64,000 bases of DNA, taken from positions 248,001 to 312,000 of the forward strand of contig CAZXIN010000001.1 in assembly GCA_964640795.1 (NCBI GenBank), in the 5' to 3' direction. The stretch is from M269 sp964640795. GTDB taxonomy: Bacteria > Pseudomonadota > Gammaproteobacteria > Enterobacterales > Alteromonadaceae. Both the position numbers and the translations under genes were made by a program. Shown piece after piece: positions 9,683-16,423 of this stretch; the stretch's first letter is position 1, and the number at the start of each line of letters is the position of its first letter. The notes under the pieces were generated by a model that was not told the DNA's origin, did not search any database, and was given only the letters and a program-made list of their open reading frames with translations.

Positions 9683-9692
9683 GGGATTATCT

Positions 9693-11096
9693 ATGAAATA
9701 TTTATATATAATTTTTATAGTGTTGATTACGTTTAACGCATATTCGCAAGATAGTGAAGTGACAGTTTTGGCAGTGGTAAATGGCTCTGGTGATATAGCT
9801 AGTGCCGAGGATTCCCTAAGAGATATTGCTTTTGCATATAGAGTATCTCAAACAAACTCTGGTAGAGAATTAATATTGGCAAACGCAGGCCAAGCAATTA
9901 GGGTAAATAGCCTTCCAAACTTTGCCATTAATGCTTTTCGAAGTTCAGTCCAATTTAATGAAGACACAGTCTTAAATTCAGAATTACAAGTTTTGAGAGA
10001 CCGCTTCAATGCAGACTTAATTATGGTGTTTACTGGTGGTGGCGCATTTGCTGGAAATATTTGTGGGGTTGCAGGTGTATCTCAGCCCGGACATTGGATA
10101 GACGCTTTTGATTCAGCTAATAGGATAGTTGATGGCAGGTTTCAGGCAGGCCGACCTCCAGAAGGAGTTGCCAGAGAACCGATAGCTTCCTTAGATTTGT
10201 TTGGTGCCGAACAAAACCATTTTGCTATGGTGGTACAAGATGGTTTATGTGAAGGTCAAAGTAGTTTCTCCGCGACACATGAATTTGGACACCTCTTTGG
10301 TGGCGGGCATATTATAAACCCACCTCAAGCAACAGCAGGCTCTGACGCGTGGCTTTTTGCAGATAGTCATGCAGGTTTAACACAAAGAACAATTCCTACT
10401 TTCCCTGTTGCCACTAGCTTTTGCGTTTTTACTTCCTTGGCAACGGATGATGACACGAATTTGTGCACATTGTCCGGTAATGTCGACATTAGACGAGATA
10501 ATTCTTACAGCAGCCAATTTATCGGAGCAAATGATCAAAATAACGCGAGAACAATAGGAGTTACCACAGCTTCTGTAGCAAATTATCGACAAGAGCTTGT
10601 CGTTGAAGAAGAGCAGTCTAATAACTTCACCCAGTGTTCCGACGGCTTGGATAACGATCTTGATGGTCTTACTGACTTGGATGACGCTGATTGTTCAAGA
10701 GATACAGATGGATTTGAAAGCGGTACAAACGGGCAGCAACCTGCTCCGCGAAATGTATTTGCTAATAACTGTCTGCTAGCCCGTCCTACAAACGTTCGAG
10801 CAACATTGATTCCGCCACAATGTAATGAGGCGCCTTTTTCTCGATATCTACTGGAATGGAATAGTGGTTCAAGCTGCCCTGTCGGTTTTTATGAAGTATA
10901 TAGCTCAACACCAAATGGCGAACCTTTTAGGTTTGTCGGTGCCACATTAGGCACAAGTCAAGAAGTTGTAACGAGAGGAGATAGAAACCTACCAAACGCT
11001 GTGAGAGTCAGAGCATGTGATAGTGCAAATCCTCAAGCCCCAACATGCACCGCGTTATCAGTTATGACAGTTACGTTAGATAATCTATGTCAATAG
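9693..11096 (+). CDS. Secreted metzincin-type metallopeptidase with a C-terminal FN3-like domain
   Basis: 467 residues from the ATG at 9693; the frame is open from 9624, overlapping the previous gene. A signal peptide (residues 1-19, ending AYSQ) is followed almost directly by the catalytic domain. The zinc motif HEFGHLFGGGH near residue 198 fits HExxHxxGxxH. An acidic CSDGLDNDLDGLTDLDDADC segment follows at about 315-335 and looks like a calcium-binding or Cys-bridged spacer. Residues about 360-467 look like a fibronectin type III fold (SRYLLEWNSG ... VGFYEVYSS ... AVRVRACD). I cannot find a convincing Met-turn, unlike in the paralogue at 16424. Probably an operon with 8687. Confidence 0.75.
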   Translation: MKYLYIIFIVLITFNAYSQDSEVTVLAVVNGSGDIASAEDSLRDIAFAYRVSQTNSGRELILANAGQAIRVNSLPNFAINAFRSSVQFNEDTVLNSELQVLRDRFNADLIMVFTGGGAFAGNICGVAGVSQPGHWIDAFDSANRIVDGRFQAGRPPEGVAREPIASLDLFGAEQNHFAMVVQDGLCEGQSSFSATHEFGHLFGGGHIINPPQATAGSDAWLFADSHAGLTQRTIPTFPVATSFCVFTSLATDDDTNLCTLSGNVDIRRDNSYSSQFIGANDQNNARTIGVTTASVANYRQELVVEEEQSNNFTQCSDGLDNDLDGLTDLDDADCSRDTDGFESGTNGQQPAPRNVFANNCLLARPTNVRATLIPPQCNEAPFSRYLLEWNSGSSCPVGFYEVYSSTPNGEPFRFVGATLGTSQEVVTRGDRNLPNAVRVRACDSANPQAPTCTALSVMTVTLDNLCQ

Positions 11097-11195
11097 TTAA
11101 CCTCATAGCATTCTACGAGTTAACATATTTGTAGAGCGTACTCAATGAGGCTTGGCTGGCAGTTGCGCATGTTACTGCCAGAATAACTTAAAAAA

Positions 11196-11231
11196 TAGAA
11201 GAGTTGCTGACGAAGCTCTTCTATCTCTTTT
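11196..11231 (+). terminator. Rho-independent terminator after the metzincin gene
   Basis: An 8-bp perfect stem TAGAAGAG/CTCTTCTA with a 12-base loop, then TCTCTTTT. It is 100 bases past the stop at 11096. Confidence 0.7.
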
Positions 11232-11282
11232 AAACTGAAGTCTTAGCCATTTTTCAACACTCAATTAATAATACTATTATTT

Positions 11283-11797
11283 ATGTACGATCCTTTTTTA
11301 GAAAACGATAAAGATGGAATTCCTATCCCTCCTACAAAAGAGCAATGGGCACAGCGAGATCAACAATTGGGCCGTAAGAAAGACGCGGCTGTACTCAACG
11401 CTCTTAAAGACACTAACACTAATTCAAATTATTACTTAGAATACACAGAGGGATATCAATACTACTTTGTTCTATCCGAGGAAATGGATAGGTGTTTCAG
11501 GTGTGGCTGCTGGCTCTCTTCAATTTGTATCGGATCATCGGCCTTAGATGCTTTTTTTCATGAAGCTTGGGGCATAAGTAGAGCTGAGCCAGTAGAAAAA
11601 AGTTAAAAGAAACTGCTTTCCCACACATAGGTACATGGCAATTGATTCGGAATAATCGAAATAACATTGTACATGTGTCTGAAAAATCAAAGTATCACAA
11701 GCAAAGTAACTATGACCTTCATTATGTTGCAAGGCAAACAGTGTGGCTTGTTCCTTATTTTGTTTACTATATGGGCTTTAAGAAACAAGGAGAATAA
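11283..11797 (+). pseudogene. Frameshifted gene of unknown function
   Basis: Frame 1 runs from ATG 11283 for 107 codons and stops at 11606. Directly before that stop is a run of six A (GTAGAAAAAAGTT). A -1 shift there opens a second frame that continues (KLKETAFPHIGTWQLIRNN ... VARQTVWLVPYFVYYMGF) to a TAA at 11797, giving about 170 residues in all. Both halves have coherent protein-like composition. The first half has a CFRCGCW cluster. The slip run is not in the phase of a classical A-AAA-AAG programmed signal, so a one-base deletion or a sequencing error is more likely. No family recognised and no good ribosome site. Confidence 0.5.
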
Positions 11798-11854
11798 CAA
11801 AGCTCGCTGAGTCAATCTCTTAATTCTCGCCTTCATTTACTTCTCCCTTGTAAG

Positions 11855-11962
11855 ACATAACGTTTCAAATAACCGGCGCCAGCTTGCTGGCTAAAATTCA
11901 AAAAGAGCCAGTGAGTTGGCGTCAGACCTTAACAAGGGTGAAGTTGATTTGTTTTGTTATAC
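11855..11962 (-). repeat. Integron attC site
   Basis: On the minus strand: R'' GTATAAC (11962-11956) to R' GTTATGT (11861-11855), about 108 bp. The interior carries the array's shared blocks: TTCACCCTTGTTAAGG, GACGCCAACTCACTGGCTC and its partner GCCAGCAAGCTGG. It is near-identical to the site at 13110-13216, which shows they belong to one array. Confidence 0.8.
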
Positions 11963-12202
11963 GTCTTTAGCTGCTTTTGCCGCAAGCAGCAACGATTTAA
12001 ATTCAGGTGGAGCTTGTGCGGGTAGGTAAGCCCAACCATTGCTTGATGTGCATAAGCTAGAGGAGGCTGGAAACCCCTCATCTAGTTGTATGGCCATTAT
12101 TCCAGAGACATCAATATATAATTTACTTATTTTCCCAAAGTCCTGCCCTCCAAATGAAAAGCTGGAAATTAAGAGTAGTGTAATTGCAAATATCCTAGTG
12201 AC
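11957..12202 (-). pseudogene. Cassette gene for a small exported protein, start codon missing
   Basis: The open frame encodes about 81 residues beginning (V)TRIFAITLLLISSFSFGGQ, a clear signal peptide, and ends AAKAAKDV with its TAA inside R'' of the attC at 11855-11962. An in-frame TAA lies just upstream and the first sense codon is GTC, not a known start. The break coincides with a truncated attC at 12207-12233, so a deletion seems to have removed the true start together with most of the preceding attC. The mature part has two Cys and no recognised family. Confidence 0.5.
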
Positions 12203-12206
12203 TTAA

Positions 12207-12233
12207 AGGAACGACTTAAGCGCTTTGTTAGGC
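12207..12233 (-). repeat. Truncated attC site (R''-L'' end only)
   Basis: On the minus strand the stop region of the gene at 12228 is followed by GCCTAACAAAGCGCTTAAG, a typical attC R''-L'' opening, but the rest of the attC is absent. The sequence passes straight into the coding part of the next cassette gene. Confidence 0.6.
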
Positions 12234-12620
12234 ATTGCTTGCCTCCGATAACGTGTCTTTATTTTTCCATTCATATATTGCAAGAATAATCACGAATAAA
12301 CCTTCAAGGCTGATAAAAACTAATCCAATAAGGCTTGCGGTTTGAACGAATAACAAAATAACAACGACGCACACCACCATCCACAGAGAATTTGCAGTTG
12401 CTAGCAATGAGATTGATATAGGTTTCCGACTGCTTGAAAGGGCTAGAGATAATGCATAAACCCCATAACAAACATTTGCAGTCGCTAAGAAATGAATGGT
12501 TGAAATAGGCAAGCTATATAAATTGCTGACCCAGTTTTGTAGAAAAAACATTAGTAAACCTACCGTTAAGCCAGCGGCGCCATCCAAGTGTAAGATATTC
12601 AATTCTTTACTGAGTTTCAT
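12228..12620 (-). CDS. Cassette-encoded membrane protein, four predicted helices
   Basis: 130 residues with about four hydrophobic segments (roughly 12-32, 45-63, 70-90 and 95-115) and short charged ends (MKLSKELN; YEWKNKDTLSE). The ATG lies 8 bases after the R' box GTTAGGC at 12634-12628, so the AGG of R' can serve as ribosome site. It ends at the R'' of a truncated attC. No family recognised; the layout suggests a small inner-membrane protein, function unknown. Confidence 0.7.
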   Translation of the reverse strand: MKLSKELNILHLDGAAGLTVGLLMFFLQNWVSNLYSLPISTIHFLATANVCYGVYALSLALSSSRKPISISLLATANSLWMVVCVVVILLFVQTASLIGLVFISLEGLFVIILAIYEWKNKDTLSEASNA

Positions 12621-12627
12621 CAGTGGT

Positions 12628-12732
12628 GCCTAACGCCTAACCTAAAAGGCACAGACTTGCTGGCTATAATCACGAAGCGCGGCCAACGAGTTTGTGTCCG
12701 ACCCCGACAGGGGTAAAGTTGATTTGTTAGCT
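12628..12732 (-). repeat. Integron attC site
   Basis: On the minus strand: R'' AGCTAAC (12732-12726) to R' GTTAGGC (12634-12628), about 105 bp. The interior has the shared CCCCTGTCGGGGTCGGAC stem and GCCAGCAAGTCTGTGCC. R' is preceded by GGC, giving the common GGCGTTAGGC form. Confidence 0.8.
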
Positions 12733-13080
12733 TTAATTACTGATTATCTCGATCGCAGCTGCACTATTACAACTACCATCGATATAATTATAAATGCTTA
12801 CTTTTTTACCTGACGCTAATGCAGCCAGAGCAGTAGAGTAAGCCCTATCAAATACTTTCTCGGTTCCGGCAGCAGAGGCTGGAAAGTAAATATTTGTTTG
12901 AACATTGGTAGTTACACAAGGGCCTGTTCCCTCTTGTACAACAACAAAAAATGATTCTCCATTACCTGATGTATTACCAACTTTAGTGATTTGCCCATCT
13001 ATTGCAATATACTGACCTTGTGCAACAACAATAGATGAACAACATGTCAGTAAAATTGTTGTAATCGCCTTTTTCCACAT
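12733..13080 (-). CDS. Cassette-encoded small secreted protein
   Basis: 115 residues with a clear signal peptide (residues 1-20, ending VVAQG). The mature part is a small beta-rich domain with a Cys near residue 54 (GTGPCVTTNV) and another near 105 (DGSCNSAAA), which could form one disulphide. The cassette ends are ideal: its leading GTTAGCTTTAA (13116-13106, minus strand) is the exact reverse complement of its trailing TTAAAGCTAAC (12736-12726), as expected for two ends of one mobile circle. No family recognised. It resembles the truncated product at 8131. Confidence 0.75.
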   Translation of the reverse strand: MWKKAITTILLTCCSSIVVAQGQYIAIDGQITKVGNTSGNGESFFVVVQEGTGPCVTTNVQTNIYFPASAAGTEKVFDRAYSTALAALASGKKVSIYNYIDGSCNSAAAIEIISN

Positions 13081-13109
13081 ATGATTTATTACTCCCTAGA
13101 AAATTTTAA

Positions 13110-13216
13110 AGCTAACGTTTTAAATAACCGGCGACAGTTTGCTGGCTAAAATAAAAAAGAGCCAGTGAGTTGGCGTCCGACCCTGACAAGGGTGAAGCTG
13201 ATTGGTCTTGTTAGGT
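13110..13216 (-). repeat. Integron attC site
   Basis: On the minus strand: R'' ACCTAAC (13216-13210) to R' GTTAGCT (13116-13110), about 107 bp. The inner stem pairs GCCAACTCACTGGCTC with GCCAGCAAACTGTCGCC across an A/T-rich loop. It is near-identical to the site at 11855-11962. Confidence 0.8.
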
Positions 13217-13219
13217 GTT

Positions 13220-13534
13220 CTATTCACTTGAGTCTCCACCGCAAGAATCCGAACTATTTGACGACCAATCTTCTGTTCTGCCGCCAGTGCGTTGGCCACT
13301 GAAGTTAAAGATATCTCCAAATAATGGGAGACTGGTATTCCTGTGGCTAGAGCCAATCGTAAATTCTCTTTCCTCTTTGAAATCTATATACTTTTGAGCG
13401 ATAAAGACAAAAGTACCAATAGAAATAAGTACAAAGGAAACGACCTTTAGCCACGGAGCATAAAGGTAACCTAAAGGTTGGATGATTACCCCAATTAAAA
13501 GAATAAAAAGTCCTATCCAATTTCTCAATTCCAT
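13220..13534 (-). CDS. Cassette-encoded small membrane protein
   Basis: 104 residues. Two hydrophobic helices (about 6-27 and 31-47) are followed by a polar, Ser/Gly/Asn-rich cytoplasmic or periplasmic tail ending DSCGGDSSE. A strong AGGAG ribosome site is formed by a GTTAGGAGTTC box (13548-13538), which is also the R' of whatever recombination site lay upstream. Its stop is 4 bases from the attC R''. It is the most promoter-proximal cassette still recognisable. Function unknown. Confidence 0.7.
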   Translation of the reverse strand: MELRNWIGLFILLIGVIIQPLGYLYAPWLKVVSFVLISIGTFVFIAQKYIDFKEEREFTIGSSHRNTSLPLFGDIFNFSGQRTGGRTEDWSSNSSDSCGGDSSE

Positions 13535-13942
13535 GAAGAACTCCTAACAGTATCATTCCGCCTATGATCAACTTATATTTTTAGAATATCAAATAAGTTA
13601 CTGATTGAAATTATTTTTTATCTGACCTTTTTTATATCTTGTGAAAAGAAGGAAACTTTCCATAATTCTGCAAATAGACGGAATTAACTTATAGATTTAC
13701 TATTCATTGAGATAATTTAGAGAAGGCATAATGTTGCAGTAGTCACTGATCACTCTTATTTCAAACTATCTGAGATTCCTTCACTTTCATTTCAGGGTAT
13801 AAGACGTTTTCAGCTAGCTCATTTTCCCATATTGTGAAATAAGCTTTTAAAATGGCAATCCGTTATTTCAGCCTAAAAGAAGGCCACACTTATTTTTTGT
13901 TTCTATGGCTTCATTATCATGGCTTTAGCGATTGAAATGCCG
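13535..13942. other. Gene-free right flank of the cassette array
   Basis: 408 bases. An R'-like box (TCCTAAC on the plus strand, 13542-13548) marks the last recombination point. Nothing further resembles an attC or a full attI, and no integrase gene is present here or elsewhere in the window. The rest is AT-rich without hairpins I trust. Confidence 0.5.
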
Positions 13943-14668
13943 TTAAGACTTTTTCGTCACCCATGATTTCATCAATAAGCCAAGTATGCCAAAAAAGCCC
14001 ACAATACTGGCAAAGACCCAAGGCGAAGATGTTTCTAGACCATGCGGTACATTCATACCCAGTAGGCTTGCCGCTGCGGTGACTGGTAGGAAAAGAGCCA
14101 TGATAATATTGAGCCTGTGGCCCACGTTCAATGCTTGTTTTTGTAGCTCTGACTGCTCTTCTGCTTTTTTAGCAATGGCATACTCTAATCCATTTTTACA
14201 ATCAATATAAAGCAGATCAAAACTGCGCTGTAACTCTTCTGCTCTATCGCGATAGTCGATGATTTCAGACCCCGCAATTTCTCGAGCTGTTTGTAAGGTG
14301 GTGCTGGTGTTTTTAATTGTTCGCTGAACAGGTGCGAGCATTTCGAGTAAGTCAAAGTAATCACCCGATACAGCAGCTTCTTCGTACTGTTGGTCTAGCT
14401 TTTCTTCCAGTTTTGAGTATTTATCAAGGTGCTCTGTCAAGACACCAAGGCCATTGCCTCGTTCTGAGGAATGCCATTGATTCTGTGTATCCCGCCATAA
14501 AAAGAGTGTTTCTCGATGATTATCGTCCTTACCGGGAATTTTGTGTAGCACAACTAATATATGCCCATCCTCAGCAATAACCCTTTGCTTACCTGCGCTA
14601 GACCCTAAACGGTTAGTGATAACTTCAGGGAGTTTCCAATTGCTCGGAATATTTTTATTGTGCGTCAT
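13943..14668 (-). CDS. CorA-family divalent cation transporter-like protein (short)
   Basis: 241 residues, shorter than CorA (about 316) but with the family's defining end: a GMN signature (LLGMNVPHG, near residue 205) closing membrane helix 1, a second helix (VFASIVGFFGILGLLM) and a basic tail (WVTKKS). The long charged helices before it (about 75-190) correspond to the CorA funnel. The periplasmic loop is short. It would move Mg2+, Zn2+ or a related ion across the inner membrane. It lies 31 bases downstream of the S10 peptidase gene on the same strand and may be cotranscribed, though no functional link is obvious. Confidence 0.8.
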   Translation of the reverse strand: MTHNKNIPSNWKLPEVITNRLGSSAGKQRVIAEDGHILVVLHKIPGKDDNHRETLFLWRDTQNQWHSSERGNGLGVLTEHLDKYSKLEEKLDQQYEEAAVSGDYFDLLEMLAPVQRTIKNTSTTLQTAREIAGSEIIDYRDRAEELQRSFDLLYIDCKNGLEYAIAKKAEEQSELQKQALNVGHRLNIIMALFLPVTAAASLLGMNVPHGLETSSPWVFASIVGFFGILGLLMKSWVTKKS

Positions 14669-14699
14669 GTTGGCTCATGCTCCTTGTCTTTCCTCTCGA

Positions 14700-16187
14700 T
14701 TATCTATCTACAATAAACGCTCTAACATCGGTTAATAGTGCGTCTAGAGAAGGGTGATGAATATACATCATGTGGCCAGCCGGGTAGTATTTGTAGGTCA
14801 CCCTGTCAGCTATAACACCGCTACGATCCAGAGCGTATTCAGCACCCAGTAATGGTGTCGCAAAGTCGAAATAGCCAGCTGCATTAAATACTCTTAGATC
14901 GCTGTTGCCGCGCATGGCTTTGCCTATGTGTGGTGTGACATTAAAATAAGAACCGGGATAGCCTTTGCTCTCTGCTTGCCAATCACGAACGCCACCGATA
15001 ATGGTGTATTCTCTGTCTGGATTAAAGTCGAGTGATTCACGAACCCAGTGATTTAATGCGGCTGTGTAGGAACCGTCAATGCCATAGAAGCTTGGATCAA
15101 CTTCTGGGAACTCACCGGCATTATCGTATTCTCTGCCTTTGAAGCGACTATCGAGGCGACCAAGCACATAACCTTCGTCACGCAGCAGTTCTTTGTTAAA
15201 GCGTTGATAGTGGATACGCATGTTAGTTAGGTCGATGTAGCGTTCAGACAACCCAGTAAATTTGCTGAGCTTACTCACAATATTGGCTCGTGCGTCTGCC
15301 GATAATCGGCTCCCTAAGATTAAAGCAGGTGCATACTCTTCTAATGCAAATTGACGAGCTTGCTCAACCCAGTCTTCCAAGTTGGTATTCTGTCCTGCTT
15401 TTCCATGGTATTTGGCTGCAGCGGCCATTGTTGGTAAAGCAACCACATAAGGCATTTCATTACCTTGGGTATAGTCATAGATAGAGAAATCGAGAATAGT
15501 TGAGATAAGAATAATGCCATTGATAGCAACATCGTCGAAGCGCCCTTCGAGTTGGTCTATTAGTGCTGCGGAGCGTGTTGTCCCATAACTTTCACCACCA
15601 ATATATTTAGGGCTATTCCAGCGGCCATTCTCACGTAGCCAAATACGAATAAACTGTGCAATTGATTGAGCATCTTCGGTGACACCCCAGTAATCTTTGT
15701 TTTTACCTTCACCGACAACACGCGAAAACCCGGTCCCCACAGGGTCAATAAAAACCATATCAGCAACGTCTAACAAAGTGTCTTTGTTGTCCTGTAAGTT
15801 GTAAGGTGCAGCACCGTCATCTTCCGCATCACTGGGAATGACGATTTTCTTAGGGCCAAAAGCGCCCATATGTAACCAAACTGATGCTGAACCAGGGCCA
15901 CCGTTATATATGAAGAAAACAGGGCGTTTAGAGGTATTTTTAACTCCGTCCTTAACATAGGAAGTCGAGTAAATAGCGGCTACAGGCTGATCTTTTTTAT
16001 TGGTTAAATAGGTTTCACCTGCTGTTGCTGTATAAGCGACTTTCTTACCATTGAATATACCTTGATGTTTAGTCACTGAAACCACTGGAGGGTCGACTTC
16101 AGCCTTCATCATCTTTTCTTCCGAACTGGCTGTTGAGAAAAGTCCTATAGATAACATGAGAAATAGTGATAGGCGGGCGATGTTCAT
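14700..16187 (-). CDS. Exported S10-family serine carboxypeptidase
   Basis: 495 residues with a Sec signal peptide (1-22, ending TASSEE). S10 hallmarks are visible: the oxyanion strand FIYNGGPGSASVW near 92-104, the nucleophile in YIGGESYGTTRSA near 198, Asp in AAGYFDFATP near 440 and His in YPAGHMMYIH near 470. The alpha/beta hydrolase order is complete, so it should be active and remove C-terminal residues from peptides in the periplasm or medium. Marine gammaproteobacteria commonly carry such peptidases for peptide scavenging. The start has GGATA seven bases upstream. Confidence 0.92.
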   Translation of the reverse strand: MNIARLSLFLMLSIGLFSTASSEEKMMKAEVDPPVVSVTKHQGIFNGKKVAYTATAGETYLTNKKDQPVAAIYSTSYVKDGVKNTSKRPVFFIYNGGPGSASVWLHMGAFGPKKIVIPSDAEDDGAAPYNLQDNKDTLLDVADMVFIDPVGTGFSRVVGEGKNKDYWGVTEDAQSIAQFIRIWLRENGRWNSPKYIGGESYGTTRSAALIDQLEGRFDDVAINGIILISTILDFSIYDYTQGNEMPYVVALPTMAAAAKYHGKAGQNTNLEDWVEQARQFALEEYAPALILGSRLSADARANIVSKLSKFTGLSERYIDLTNMRIHYQRFNKELLRDEGYVLGRLDSRFKGREYDNAGEFPEVDPSFYGIDGSYTAALNHWVRESLDFNPDREYTIIGGVRDWQAESKGYPGSYFNVTPHIGKAMRGNSDLRVFNAAGYFDFATPLLGAEYALDRSGVIADRVTYKYYPAGHMMYIHHPSLDALLTDVRAFIVDR

Positions 16188-16423
16188 ATTGTTATATCCG
16201 TTTTCATATTGACTAGAGGAGCATGCCGCACCCAGTGGAGCAAATCAACTGGTGATGTCAATGCTGATTGGTATAACACTAAATTCGGTAATACACGCTT
16301 TAGAGGTAATGGCTAGTGCCTTTACTTTACCAAATGAGTACTATAGTTTTAGTATTAAGCTATAGATGAGAACTTGTGCGACTTAGTCAGCACGTTTCAT
16401 GATGATTGGAAGGTATAGGTAAA

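Noticed and set aside
9624..9692. Upstream extension of the metzincin start to 9624
   Set aside because: It overlaps the previous gene and puts 23 polar residues before an obvious signal peptide; ATG 9693 is the better start.
11590..11610. Programmed -1 frameshift signal at the six-A run
   Set aside because: The A-AAA-AAG heptamer is not in the zero-frame phase needed, and no stimulatory hairpin or upstream Shine-Dalgarno was evident.
11697..11846. A 49-codon minus-strand frame (MKARIKRLTQRALLF...) starting just after an attC R' box
   Set aside because: It is antisense to the better-supported second half of the frameshifted plus-strand gene, and its product is not protein-like past the first 20 residues. 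Only its start position fits a cassette.
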